DNA of 64,000 nt from UBA10364 sp905182675 (GCA_963933975.1 CAWVWE010000008.1:15219-79218), one strand, 5' to 3'; positions 54,540 to 63,442 are shown, numbered from the stretch's first letter. Numbers and translations are program-made. Notes: generated from the sequence alone by a model not told the origin.

Positions 54540-55580
54540 TTAAAGATTCTTTGTGACCAGCTTCAGTGCTGGTCGTTCAATACACAAATGAGATAGAACT
54601 GCAACAACGACAGAGAGGACTATAAAGCAAATAAATTGCGCTAGTGGCTGAATATCTAAAGTCTTTACCCACATCAAAACAGGTATGTGCAAAAGATAAA
54701 GAGAATATGATATGGTACCTATGAAACGAAAAGGGGTCCAGGATAAAAAGGCACTCCACCATCCTTCTCTTTTGGATGCCAACAAAAGGAGTCCCCAGAG
54801 TATGGCAGCGGGTAGGTAGACTGAAGGATGGGTAAAGTTGGTCGCTAATTGGCCCCAGAAGACAAGAAGAACAAGTGCTGCTGGCGCAATGAATTTCGAC
54901 ATTGAATGAGACAGAATTTGTTTAAATCCCTTTGGGGACTGGGTCTCTAAAAAAGCTAGTCCAGTTCCTATTAAGAAGACCGATAAATACCTCAACGTAC
55001 TGAATCTGGGTAAGTCAAACTGAATATTACATATTACGGTCGCCAGTATACCAGAGATTAAAGTGGTATAAACTGCAGTTTTATTCCATTTAAAGAACCT
55101 TGCAAAAACAAAAATAAGCACTGGGCTAAATAGGTAATACTTAAACTCCGTTGGAATAGACCAGAAGATATGATCGCCCCTTCGTAAAGTTACATGCTCC
55201 CATATCTCATTAAGATCCTGTATCACAACTTTTAAACCTATTTCGTTAGCTAATCTAAACACGAACAAGGCCGCTATAAATGGAGGGAATATCCTAAGTA
55301 CCCTACGCAACAGATAATAGCGCCAGTAGCCTAGGTTACTTCTACCCTGCATCCAAACGGATATTATTTGTTTATCTAGTAGGTAGGCAGAAATGAGAAA
55401 GAACAAATACACACCAAGTTTACCTCGCGTTAAAAAACCGCCGGCTATCCATGGTGCTAGTCCTTGATTTGCAGCATGACCAAAAAGTACCAAGAGAACA
55501 GCCCAACCTCTCAAACCATCTAAAGACTTATGGTGGTCTTTGCGGTGATCGTGAGGAAAGAAAATACCTTTGATTGACAT
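54540..55580 (-). CDS. Acyltransferase family 3 (OafA/YrhL-like) membrane protein
   Basis: The 346-residue polytopic protein has the Acyl_transf_3 start HKSLDGLRGWAVLLVLFGHA with the catalytic His. About ten membrane spans follow, with FLTRGKLGVYLFFLISAYLL near 45-65 and the late YSLYLLHIPVLMW. It acylates a surface glycan or lipid at the inner membrane. It lacks a C-terminal SGNH domain. It begins 2 nt after rocD, an unusual partner for an amino-acid enzyme. Confidence 0.88.
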   Translation of the reverse strand: MSIKGIFFPHDHRKDHHKSLDGLRGWAVLLVLFGHAANQGLAPWIAGGFLTRGKLGVYLFFLISAYLLDKQIISVWMQGRSNLGYWRYYLLRRVLRIFPPFIAALFVFRLANEIGLKVVIQDLNEIWEHVTLRRGDHIFWSIPTEFKYYLFSPVLIFVFARFFKWNKTAVYTTLISGILATVICNIQFDLPRFSTLRYLSVFLIGTGLAFLETQSPKGFKQILSHSMSKFIAPAALVLLVFWGQLATNFTHPSVYLPAAILWGLLLLASKREGWWSAFLSWTPFRFIGTISYSLYLLHIPVLMWVKTLDIQPLAQFICFIVLSVVVAVLSHLCIERPALKLVTKNL

Positions 55581-55582
55581 CT

Positions 55583-56848
55583 TTACTTTTTAAAGTCAAG
55601 CAATGTTTTGCGAATGATGGCAACACATTCCGTCATTTGTTCCAAAGTCATCACTAAAGGTGGAGCAAATCTGATAATATTCCCATGAGTGGGTTTGGCT
55701 AAAAGTCCATTATTTTTCAATGCCATACAGATGTCCCAAGCAGTAGAACTATCTGGAGTGTCATTAATGATGATTGCGTTTAGAAGTCCCTTTCCTCGAA
55801 CCTTAGTAATAAGGTCAGTTTCTTTAATGATGTTAGTCATTTCCTCCCGGAAGTAATTTCCTAAGGCTCTTGCATGTGGTGCTAAACCTTCATCTTTTAC
55901 AACTTCTAAAGCGGCCATCGCAACTTCCGCAGCAATAGGGTTACCCCCAAAGGTTGATCCATGCTGGCCGGGCTTTATCACATCCATTACAACGTCGTCT
56001 GCTAAGACAGCGCTCACAGGATAAACTCCTCCAGAAAGAGCCTTACCAAGAATTAGCACATCAGGCTTTGCATAGGTAGACTGACGTTCACAAGTGTTCC
56101 CGCAACTACAATCTCCACAAACGGCTAACATAGATCCTGTACGGGCTATACCTGTTTGTACTTCATCAGCAATAAAAAGTACATTACGCTCCTTACAAAG
56201 TGCCGCTGCTCGAGAAATATAGTTGTCATCTGGCGTGTTTACACCCGCTTCACCCTGTATAGGTTCAACTAAAAAGCCTACAACGTTCTCATTCAATAAA
56301 GCAAAATTCAATGCCTCAATATCATTGTAGGGAATGCTAATAAACCCAGAAGTATAGGGTCCGAAATTATCTCGAGCATCGGCGTCATCAGAGAATGAAA
56401 TAATGGTGGTCGTGCGGCCATGGAAGTTACCCTCGCAAACTACTATTACACCGTTATTTTGAGGAACACCTTTTTTCTCGTATCCCCATTTACGGGCAAG
56501 CTTTATAGCTGTTTCTACCGCTTCAGCGCCTGTATTCATGGGAAGAGTCTTTTCAAAACCAAAGGTTTCACTCATATATTTCTCATAAGCTCCTAATTTG
56601 CTATTGTAAAAAGCTCTGGATGTTAAGGTCAACTGCTGGGCTTGTGCGATCATCGCACCTACAATTTTTGGATGACAATGACCCTGGTTTACAGCACTAT
56701 ATGCAGATAAGAAATCATAATATTGTCTGCCTTCAACGTCCCAAACATATACGCCTTCACCTTTTTCTAAGACCACAGGTAACGGGTGGTAGTTGTGAGC
56801 GCCATAGCGCTCTTCTAATTGCATCGAAGATTGTGAAGTAGCTGTCAT
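55583..56848 (-). CDS. rocD: Ornithine--oxo-acid aminotransferase
   Basis: The 421-residue PLP enzyme converts ornithine and 2-oxoglutarate to glutamate semialdehyde and glutamate. It has ERYGAHNYHPLPVVLEKGEGVYVWD at the start, NTGAEAVETAIKLAR, ADEVQTGIARTG (Asp228) and LILGKALSGG with the PLP lysine Lys269. Between these lies an insertion with Cys244, 247, 249 and 253 (CGDCSCGNTC) that many ornithine aminotransferases lack. It is the first gene of a three-gene operon. Confidence 0.94.
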   Translation of the reverse strand: MTATSQSSMQLEERYGAHNYHPLPVVLEKGEGVYVWDVEGRQYYDFLSAYSAVNQGHCHPKIVGAMIAQAQQLTLTSRAFYNSKLGAYEKYMSETFGFEKTLPMNTGAEAVETAIKLARKWGYEKKGVPQNNGVIVVCEGNFHGRTTTIISFSDDADARDNFGPYTSGFISIPYNDIEALNFALLNENVVGFLVEPIQGEAGVNTPDDNYISRAAALCKERNVLFIADEVQTGIARTGSMLAVCGDCSCGNTCERQSTYAKPDVLILGKALSGGVYPVSAVLADDVVMDVIKPGQHGSTFGGNPIAAEVAMAALEVVKDEGLAPHARALGNYFREEMTNIIKETDLITKVRGKGLLNAIIINDTPDSSTAWDICMALKNNGLLAKPTHGNIIRFAPPLVMTLEQMTECVAIIRKTLLDFKK

Positions 56849-56872
56849 TTGCTATGATTTTTGTGATTTTTA

Positions 56873-56880
56873 CAAATATA
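56873..56880 (-). promoter_or_regulatory. -7 box for rocD
   Basis: TATATTTG on the minus strand, an exact TAnnTTTG match, ends 24 nt before the ATG at 56848, leaving a leader of about 18 nt. No -33 TTTG is clear. Confidence 0.6.
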
Positions 56881-56942
56881 GGCAGCATAGCTCTTCATAT
56901 TTACTCTATTTCGCATAACTTCATCGTTCAAAATATATTTCA

Positions 56943-58970
56943 ATGAAAAAACTTTTACTCTCTCTGGGTATAATTGCCCTAAGTACAAGCTCTGCCTTCG
57001 GTCAGTATTACCATACAGCAGCTGCTGGTGGCAATCCAAATAATATAAATACAGAAGACACTGAGTACCCTGTGGGTGGTGGCATAGCCTCAGGTTGGAC
57101 TTCTATTGTCGCCGCTGCGCAAACAGCAGGAACTTATTCCACGGCGCAAACCATTCCATTTACCTTTTTATTTAACGGTAATACGGCTACTACGTACCGT
57201 GTTTCAAATACAGGTATTCTAACATTTTCTCAGGCTACATCTCCGGCAAACCACAGTTCTGGAGCTGCTGCATCGATAGCGAGCAGCACTGTACCTGATT
57301 CATCTATTTGCATTTTAGGTATCAATGGTAGTGGTGCAAATGATCAGGTTGCTCGTAAAACATTTGGAACTTCTCCTAACCGTCAAGAATGGGTGCATTT
57401 CGCCTCTTATAGCGCTACTGGAACCTCAGGAAGTCACTGGACTTATTGGTCTATTGTACTGGAAGAAGGATCTAACAATATTTACATCGTAGATCAGCGC
57501 GCTGCTGGTTGGGCAGGTACCGTAAACCTAGGTGTTCGTGCCAACAGCACTACAATGGACAGTATTATGGGTGTTGCAAGTGCTTCAACCAATCTTCCTG
57601 ATCGCACAGATAACACTCACCAAACCTTCGTACAGGGAGTTCAGCCGGATTACGAGATGGCTGGTTCTTCTGTTAACCTTAACCCGTATTTGGCATTAAC
57701 TGCCTCGCCTTTTTCTGTTAGTGCTGACTTTGTAAATAATGGCGCAGCCACTATTACCAGTGCTACACTGAACCTAAGTGTGAATGGTGGTACAGCCATG
57801 ACTTCAGCGTTGACAGGTATTAGTGTTTCTTCTGGAGCAACAGGAACGTTGACTGCGACTTCAACTTGGAATCCATCGACATCAGGCGTTTACAGTGTGA
57901 AAGCTTGGTTGACAGGTCTTAATGGAACCAATGCTGATTCTGACAACTCTAATGATACTGCAATGACCTCTGTTCAAGTGGTACCAGCATTGACTACAAG
58001 ATATCCATTGTACGAGACTTTTACCTCTTCAACGTGTGGTCCTTGTACACCTGCAAACACTCAAATGGAAACAGTTTTTGCAGCGAATCCAGGAGAATCA
58101 AACTCTATCAAGTACCAGATGAGCTGGCCAGGAGCAGGTGATCCGTACTACTATAGCGAAGGTGGAGATCGTCGTACCTATTACGGTGTGAACTCTGTAC
58201 CTCGTGTTGAAATAGATGGTGGATGGGATCTGAATGGTAACAGTGTTACACAAACTGTTTTTGATCAATTCCAATCAAACCCTGCTTTTGTGGAGATGAC
58301 TGCAACCTTTAGCCAATTCTCTAAAACTGTTGAAACTAGCGTAAATATCACTCCACTAGCAGATGTGAGCTCTAATAACCTTGCACTTTTTGCAGCCGTC
58401 TACTCTAAGGTAGATTATGCAAACGTAGGAACGAATGGTGAGACTGAATTTATTCACGTCGTAAAGAAAATGATGCCTAGCTCAACTGGGCAGTCTATTT
58501 CTGCTTTAGTTGCTAATTCATCTGTTTCTCAAACATTAAGTTATACGTTTAACGGAAGTTATATTCTTCCGGCTAATGCTTCAAGTCCGGTGAATCTCTC
58601 TACGAACCATACTGTTGAAAGCTTTAGCAACTTGGGTGTTATTCTTTGGATTCAAGATCTAACGACTAAAGAAGTGTTACAGAGTGTAGATGCTACCTAT
58701 GCGATAGGAACCATTGAAAATGAATTGGCCGCTACTTTGAAGATTTACCCTAACCCTGCTACAGACCGCATTTTTGTTGAAGGTGAGTTTGAGGGTGTTG
58801 CTCAGGCAAAACTGATCAGCATGTTGGGTCAAGAAGTTGATGCTTACCAAGGGAGCTTCTCTTCTGGAGAAACTCTTGAAATTTCCACTGGACATTTGGC
58901 AGCTGGAACCTACTTGCTTGTAGTGAGCAAAGACGGAACTACACACGCTGAACCAGTAGTGATTAAATAA
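56943..58970 (+). CDS. T9SS-sorted Omp28-like secreted protein
   Basis: The 675-residue protein has a signal peptide ending AFGQ (about 21). An N-terminal beta-rich domain (about 22-235) and a CARDB/Ig-like segment (about 240-345) follow. An Omp28-related thioredoxin-fold domain (about 350-600) has the CGPC motif at 365-368 (TSSTCGPCTPANTQ). The C-terminus is a type A T9SS sorting domain (about 600-675; IYPNPATDRIFV, GTYLLVV). It is likely released to or held on the cell surface. The CGPC suggests thiol chemistry, unusual outside the cell. Confidence 0.88.
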   Translation: MKKLLLSLGIIALSTSSAFGQYYHTAAAGGNPNNINTEDTEYPVGGGIASGWTSIVAAAQTAGTYSTAQTIPFTFLFNGNTATTYRVSNTGILTFSQATSPANHSSGAAASIASSTVPDSSICILGINGSGANDQVARKTFGTSPNRQEWVHFASYSATGTSGSHWTYWSIVLEEGSNNIYIVDQRAAGWAGTVNLGVRANSTTMDSIMGVASASTNLPDRTDNTHQTFVQGVQPDYEMAGSSVNLNPYLALTASPFSVSADFVNNGAATITSATLNLSVNGGTAMTSALTGISVSSGATGTLTATSTWNPSTSGVYSVKAWLTGLNGTNADSDNSNDTAMTSVQVVPALTTRYPLYETFTSSTCGPCTPANTQMETVFAANPGESNSIKYQMSWPGAGDPYYYSEGGDRRTYYGVNSVPRVEIDGGWDLNGNSVTQTVFDQFQSNPAFVEMTATFSQFSKTVETSVNITPLADVSSNNLALFAAVYSKVDYANVGTNGETEFIHVVKKMMPSSTGQSISALVANSSVSQTLSYTFNGSYILPANASSPVNLSTNHTVESFSNLGVILWIQDLTTKEVLQSVDATYAIGTIENELAATLKIYPNPATDRIFVEGEFEGVAQAKLISMLGQEVDAYQGSFSSGETLEISTGHLAAGTYLLVVSKDGTTHAEPVVIK

Positions 58971-58999
58971 TACTGTCATAGCGAAACTCGCATGTAATT

Positions 59000-59027
59000 A
59001 CAAGGGCGGCCCATGGGCCGCCCTTGT
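59000..59027 (+). terminator. Palindromic terminator after T9SS/Omp28-like gene
   Basis: A perfect 28-base palindrome (14-bp arms, ACAAGGGCGGCCCA and its complement) lies 30 nt after the stop, followed by TGATTT. The T-tail is weak. Confidence 0.75.
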
Positions 59028-59084
59028 TGATTTACAACTATAGATTGTGGTGATTTGAAGTAGTGTTTGCACAATTATTAAATG

Positions 59085-59092
59085 TACTTTTG
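59085..59092 (+). promoter_or_regulatory. -7 box for rlmD
   Basis: TACTTTTG is an exact TAnnTTTG match ending 4 nt before ATG 59097. A TTTG (59066-59069) is 15 nt upstream, closer than usual. It implies a leaderless transcript. Confidence 0.55.
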
Positions 59093-59096
59093 CCTC

Positions 59097-60527
59097 ATGG
59101 CAAGAAAAACAAAACGTATTCCAAACCTTGAACAGGTAACGCTTACAGATATAGGTAACAAAGGGAAAGCTGTAGGGCGACATAACGAGCGCGTGGTCTT
59201 TGTTACTGGCGGTGTACCTGGTGATGTTGTGGATATACAAGTCACTAAAAAACGCAGATCATTTCTGGAAGGAAAAGTAGTTAATATTCACGAATACAGT
59301 CCTGATCGGGTAGATCACAAGTGTGCCTACTTTGGCGTATGTGGTGGATGTAAATGGCAAAACTTGTCTTACGACAAGCAGTTGGAATACAAAGAGAAAG
59401 AAGTCCGTGAAAATCTAAAGAAAATCGGCCATGTTATTCCTGAAACCTTTCACCCTATTATAGGCAGTAAAAAGCAGTATCTATACCGCAATAAACTGGA
59501 ATTCAGTTTTACGGATAACAAATGGTTGACCCAGGCTGAACTTGAAAGCGAAGTCCAGTTCACAGAACGTCGTGGTGCAGGATTCCACATTCCTGGTTTC
59601 TGGGATAAGGTGCTAGATATAGACGAATGTCATTTGCAACCGGAACCTAGTAATGCGATTCGAAATTTTGTGAGGGACTGGGCTATTGAGCATGACCTTC
59701 CTTTCTTTCATGCGCGCAGTCAAGAAGGATGGCTACGTACTATGCTTATTAGGGTCTCTAGCACAGGCGAAGTACTTGTTGTGATTCAGTTTAAGACAGA
59801 ATTAGAGAACGAGCGCGTTGCCCTTCTCGATGCAATGGCAGAAAAATTCCCAGAGATCACTTCGCTGCAATATGTGATCAACACAAAACAGAATGACACC
59901 ATTTACGACCAAGACATTATCGCTTACACAGGACAGGACTTCATAGAAGAGGCTATGCCCAAGTATAGTGGTGAAGGTGAATTGCGGTTTAAAATTGGCC
60001 CAAAGAGTTTCTACCAGACCAATCCTGATCAAGCCTATGAGCTTTACAAGGTTGCTCTAGACATGGCTAATATTCAGCCGGAAGAATTGGTTTTTGATTT
60101 ATATACCGGAACGGGAACTATTGCGCTATTTATGGCGGAAAAAGCACGTGAGGTAGTAGGGATAGAATTAATCCCTGAAGCCATAGAAGACGCTAAACTG
60201 AATGCTAAAAACAATGGGATAGAGAACGCAACTTTCTATGCTGGTGATATGAAGCATGTATTTACAGAGGCTTTCGTTAAAAAGCATGGCAAACCTGACG
60301 TACTCATTACTGATCCACCACGCGATGGTATGCATGGAGATGTGGTCAAATTATTATTAGACCTTGAGGTTCCACGTATGATATACGTAAGCTGTAATTC
60401 TGCCACCCAGGCAAGAGATCTTGGGTTGTTTAGTGAAAAGTATGACGTAAAGCAGAGTACTGCGGTGGACATGTTCCCGCAAACCCACCACATAGAAAAC
60501 GTTGTTGAACTGGTTCTAAAGGCGTAA
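59097..60527 (+). CDS. rlmD: 23S rRNA (uracil(1939)-C5)-methyltransferase-like protein, RlmD type
   Basis: The 476-residue protein has an N-terminal TRAM domain (about 12-65). A Fe-S-type cysteine cluster (CAYFGVCGGCKWQNLSY) follows, then the SAM-dependent RNA m5U methyltransferase fold with DLYTGTGTIALFMA and TDPPRDGMHG. The catalytic Cys lies in MIYVSCNSATQARDL. RlmD, RlmCD and TrmA-type members cannot be separated with certainty by motif alone. I chose ATG 59097 (MARKTKR) over an upstream in-frame ATG at 59082. It is followed after 9 nt by a phosphoribosyltransferase gene. Confidence 0.88.
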   Translation: MARKTKRIPNLEQVTLTDIGNKGKAVGRHNERVVFVTGGVPGDVVDIQVTKKRRSFLEGKVVNIHEYSPDRVDHKCAYFGVCGGCKWQNLSYDKQLEYKEKEVRENLKKIGHVIPETFHPIIGSKKQYLYRNKLEFSFTDNKWLTQAELESEVQFTERRGAGFHIPGFWDKVLDIDECHLQPEPSNAIRNFVRDWAIEHDLPFFHARSQEGWLRTMLIRVSSTGEVLVVIQFKTELENERVALLDAMAEKFPEITSLQYVINTKQNDTIYDQDIIAYTGQDFIEEAMPKYSGEGELRFKIGPKSFYQTNPDQAYELYKVALDMANIQPEELVFDLYTGTGTIALFMAEKAREVVGIELIPEAIEDAKLNAKNNGIENATFYAGDMKHVFTEAFVKKHGKPDVLITDPPRDGMHGDVVKLLLDLEVPRMIYVSCNSATQARDLGLFSEKYDVKQSTAVDMFPQTHHIENVVELVLKA

Positions 60528-60536
60528 ATTCATACC

Positions 60537-61034
60537 ATGAGCACAAAGACTACACAAATCCTGAATGCCCAGGAGATACAGCATAAGATCCAGCGACTCG
60601 CTTGGGAATTATACGACAGGCATAGCAAGGCTGAAAAGCTATATGTAGTGGGTATCCAAGAAAACGGATATTGGCTTGCGGAACAGTTGGTGGAAAAATT
60701 ATCTGCCATCAGCTCTATTGAAGTAGAGTTGGTTCCCTTGGTGATGCATAAAAAAGCTCCGGTACTTAACGACATGCACATCTCACTTCCAGAACATGCT
60801 GAGATTGCCTTAGTAGATGATGTACTCAATAGTGGACGTACATTATTATGGGCGGTGATCAAACTCATGGAGTTCCGTCCGCAACAGCTAAGTACAACCG
60901 TTCTTGTTGACCGCAGCCACAAACGCTATCCAGTGAAGGCAGATCTGAAAGGAATAAGCTTGAGTACGACCCTTCAAGAAACGGTTCGTTTAAATATTGA
61001 GAATGGATTAGCCGTGAATGTTTACTTGGTGTAG
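60537..61034 (+). CDS. Phosphoribosyltransferase (PyrR-like)
   Basis: The 165-residue protein has the type I PRTase fold, with the PRPP loop in IALVDDVLNSGRTLLWAVIKLM (about 88-109) and the C-terminal VYLV. Size and layout resemble PyrR/uracil PRTase-like proteins. No attenuation leader or pyr genes are adjacent, so a regulatory role is not supported. It sits 9 nt after rlmD and converges on aroK. Confidence 0.82.
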   Translation: MSTKTTQILNAQEIQHKIQRLAWELYDRHSKAEKLYVVGIQENGYWLAEQLVEKLSAISSIEVELVPLVMHKKAPVLNDMHISLPEHAEIALVDDVLNSGRTLLWAVIKLMEFRPQQLSTTVLVDRSHKRYPVKADLKGISLSTTLQETVRLNIENGLAVNVYLV

Positions 61035-61060
61035 ACGACGAAGCACTTTACTTAAATACT

Positions 61061-61552
61061 TTAAAAACAGGCCAGTACATCCTCCGCGGTGAGCTGGTCT
61101 CCTTTTATACGGTAGTTTGCAAGAGAATAATACGGTCTACGCTCAAAAAGGTGCTTGGCAACGAACTCTGCTAGGTCATCTTGATTATTTATGAGCGGTC
61201 TTTGTACATCATTTGCCAGTCTCCTTGCCAATTCTACCACACTCACATCTAAATAAACCGTGACCCCCGCACTATTAAGCAGGTCCATGTGGTCATAAAA
61301 TACTGGGGTTCCGCCACCCACTGCAAGCACGCAGTCCTTGGGCATATTTTCTAATAATAACTTTAGTTGCTGGTGTTCGGTTTTTCTAAAGGCCAATTCA
61401 CCTTTTTCCTCTATAAAATCAGCAATAGAAGTGCCTAAGGATGATTCAATTCGCTGATCTAAATCAATAAAAGGAATATTTTTAAGCTTAGAAACTGTCT
61501 TTCCTAAGCTGGTTTTACCCGAGCCCATATAGCCTAAAAGTATGTATATCAT
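61061..61552 (-). CDS. aroK: Shikimate kinase
   Basis: The 163-residue enzyme phosphorylates shikimate with ATP in aromatic amino-acid synthesis. The Walker A motif GYMGSGKTSLGK is at 7-18. The substrate aspartates lie in FIDLDQRIE (Asp30 and Asp32), with FRKTEHQQL, GGGTPVF and DVQRPLI as the lid region. Length is normal. It stands alone in this window, converging with the phosphoribosyltransferase. Confidence 0.94.
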   Translation of the reverse strand: MIYILLGYMGSGKTSLGKTVSKLKNIPFIDLDQRIESSLGTSIADFIEEKGELAFRKTEHQQLKLLLENMPKDCVLAVGGGTPVFYDHMDLLNSAGVTVYLDVSVVELARRLANDVQRPLINNQDDLAEFVAKHLFERRPYYSLANYRIKGDQLTAEDVLACF

Positions 61553-61637
61553 GTACTTAATTCTAAGGCTTAAAGATACACAGGAATGACCGTCTTGAAG
61601 TCCGCAGATAAGAATCTAGAAATTTTCTTCTCAAGCC

Positions 61638-61667
61638 TTGTGAAAAATAAATTCAAACGTATATTTG
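61638..61667 (+). promoter_or_regulatory. Promoter of tRNA-Lys
   Basis: TTG (61638-61640), 19 nt, then TATATTTG (61660-61667), followed by C, fits the Bacteroidota -33/-7 pattern. The tRNA-Val promoter has the same layout. Confidence 0.8.
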
Positions 61668-61691
61668 CACCCCGTAAAGCGGGAATAGGTC

Positions 61692-61764
61692 GATCTCTTA
61701 GCTCAGCTGGTAGAGCAATACACTTTTAATGTATGGGTCCAGGGTTCGAACCCCTGAGGGATCA
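61692..61764 (+). tRNA. tRNA-Lys (anticodon TTT)
   Basis: A 73-nt cloverleaf: acceptor GATCTCT / AGGGATC, anticodon stem ATACA / TGTAT with loop CTTTTAA, and T arm with GGTTCGAACC. CCA is not encoded. Confidence 0.95.
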
Positions 61765-61769
61765 CTTTC

Positions 61770-61803
61770 AAAGCCTCATCTTTAACTAGATGAGGCTTTT
61801 TTT
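61770..61803 (+). terminator. Terminator after tRNA-Lys
   Basis: AAAGCCTCATCT / AGATGAGGCTTT is a 12-bp stem with a 6-nt loop, followed by T-rich sequence. Confidence 0.9.
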
Positions 61804-61863
61804 AGTCTTTAATTTATCCACAAAATTCAGTCCGCATTTTAAAATCTGTTTGGTTTTTCATGT

Positions 61864-61871
61864 TACATTTG
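61864..61871 (+). promoter_or_regulatory. -7 box for tRNA-Leu
   Basis: TACATTTG is an exact TAnnTTTG match 9 nt before the tRNA. A TTTG lies 11 nt upstream, too near for a standard -33. Confidence 0.55.
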
Positions 61872-61880
61872 CAGCTTCAT

Positions 61881-61967
61881 GCCCAGGTGGTGAAATTGGT
61901 AGACACGCTACCTTGAGGGGGTAGTGCGATAACTCGCGTGCAAGTTCGAATCTTGTTCTGGGCACCA
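61881..61967 (+). tRNA. tRNA-Leu (anticodon GAG)
   Basis: An 87-nt class II tRNA with encoded CCA. Acceptor GCCCAGG pairs with TCTGGGC, and anticodon stem CTACC / GGTAG has loop TTGAGGG. A long variable arm follows. Confidence 0.94.
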
Positions 61968-62001
61968 TTCATTTTCTTTAAGTCTGTTATACCTTTAGGG
62001 T

Positions 62002-62907
62002 ATGGCAGACACCCTCAAAAACAACCCTTATTCTCATGAGCAGCTTTCATTCGCCCCACCAAAGGCAATGTCAGTCTATGCCTCATTTTCACAGTCCATT
62101 AGTACAATATGGGCAGCGAAAATAGCATGGAAATGGTTTCTCACTCCATACCCCTTCAAGATACCAAAGCGTGAGCTCCCTTTTGAAGCAAGGTTTGGTG
62201 CTCCCGAATTATTTACCCATGAGAACGGCTTAAAATTTCCTGTGTATAGATTAGGTACTGGAACCAAGCACTTGTTGCTGGTTCATGGTTGGGCTGGTCG
62301 TTTTAGCCAATTCCATATGCTCATGGATTTTATAGAGCAGAAGTATCCAGATCTATTAAAAGAATACACCCTCACCGGTTTCAACGCCGTTGCCCATAGA
62401 GGAGCAGAAGGAAAGAGCACCATGATGCCCGAAATCGGAACCTGCATCGCGCAGATTACTTCAAGATACGGTCCGGCAGACCTATTGATAGCACACAGCA
62501 TAGGTTGTAACGCTGCCATGCACGCAACAGCGCAGAGTGGTGCTGTAATTCATAAACAAGTTCTCATATCCCCACCTGGGAGAATTTCAGACATGGTACG
62601 AATTTTTTGTAGCGCACTCGGATTTAATGATAAGGTCAAAGCAAGAATAGTGGTAAACCTCAAACAGGGTTTTGGTGAGAACTTTGATTCATTTAGTGCA
62701 CCGGAATTGGCCCCTAAAAACACTATACCAACTCTTGTAATTCATGATACTGATGATCGTGACACGCCTATTTCAATGGGGAGAGAGGTTGGTCAGAACA
62801 TGAACAACGGAACGTATATAGAAACCTCTGGTCTAGGACACAGAAGGATACTCAGAGATGCTAGATTGGCCGAACAGATTTATGATTGGTCTTTTAACGA
62901 ATCCTGA
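62002..62907 (+). CDS. Alpha/beta hydrolase
   Basis: The 301-residue protein has the alpha/beta-hydrolase core. LLLVHGWAGRFSQF is the oxyanion region (about 91-104). The nucleophile Ser166 lies in IAHSIGCNA. The acid is in VIHDTDDRDTP (Asp near 251-254), and His280 is in SGLGHRRIL. No signal peptide is present. The substrate is unknown. Just upstream, TACCTTTA (61990-61997) resembles a -7 box and ends 4 nt before the ATG. Confidence 0.88.
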   Translation: MADTLKNNPYSHEQLSFAPPKAMSVYASFSQSISTIWAAKIAWKWFLTPYPFKIPKRELPFEARFGAPELFTHENGLKFPVYRLGTGTKHLLLVHGWAGRFSQFHMLMDFIEQKYPDLLKEYTLTGFNAVAHRGAEGKSTMMPEIGTCIAQITSRYGPADLLIAHSIGCNAAMHATAQSGAVIHKQVLISPPGRISDMVRIFCSALGFNDKVKARIVVNLKQGFGENFDSFSAPELAPKNTIPTLVIHDTDDRDTPISMGREVGQNMNNGTYIETSGLGHRRILRDARLAEQIYDWSFNES

Positions 62908-62941
62908 GAGAACTAGCCTAGAGCTTTAGTGTTATACTTTT

Positions 62942-63442
62942 ATGAAACAGTACATCTTATTTTTTCTTGCGTGCATTACAATCTCTTGCGATGCACAAAC
63001 AACTCCCGCTGATATGTCCAAAGAAGAAAACCATTTCCCCGTTACGAAAACCGACCAAGAGTGGAAATCCATGCTCACACCAGAGGAGTACTATGTTCTC
63101 AGAGAGAAAGGCACCGAAAGACCTTTCACAGGAACGTACAACGTCCACTTTGAAGAAGGTATGTATAACTGTAGAGCCTGTGATGCGCCTCTGTTCTCTT
63201 CAGATTCGAAATTTGACGGACACTGTGGTTGGCCGTCTTTTGACGCCGGTATAGCCTCCGGAGCAGTTATAGAGAAACAAGATAAAACGCTCGGCATGTC
63301 ACGTACTGAAATCCTTTGTGGTGGATGCGGCGGGCATTTAGGACATGTTTTTAATGATGGACCTACAGCTACAGGGCTGCGTTACTGTGTAAATAGCTTG
63401 AGTATTTCATTCGATGACGATACAAAAAAGGAAGGCGAGTAA
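62942..63442 (+). CDS. msrB: Peptide-methionine (R)-S-oxide reductase, lipoprotein form
   Basis: The 166-residue protein has lipobox ITISC (Cys16), so it is lipid-anchored outside the cytoplasm. The MsrB domain has two zinc CxxC pairs (YNCRACDA and LCGGCGGH), GHCGWPSFD and the catalytic Cys in RYCVNSLSI. It reduces methionine-R-sulfoxide in oxidised envelope proteins. The small lipoprotein downstream starts about 20 nt later and may share its transcript. Confidence 0.93.
   Translation: MKQYILFFLACITISCDAQTTPADMSKEENHFPVTKTDQEWKSMLTPEEYYVLREKGTERPFTGTYNVHFEEGMYNCRACDAPLFSSDSKFDGHCGWPSFDAGIASGAVIEKQDKTLGMSRTEILCGGCGGHLGHVFNDGPTATGLRYCVNSLSISFDDDTKKEGE

Noticed and set aside
56934..56941. TATATTTC as a -7 box for the Omp28-like gene
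   Set aside because: It ends 1 nt before the ATG and has a mismatch; transcription would begin after the start codon.
62935..62942. TACTTTTA as a -7 box for msrB
   Set aside because: It overlaps the A of the start codon and lacks the final G, so it cannot direct a transcript that contains the ATG.
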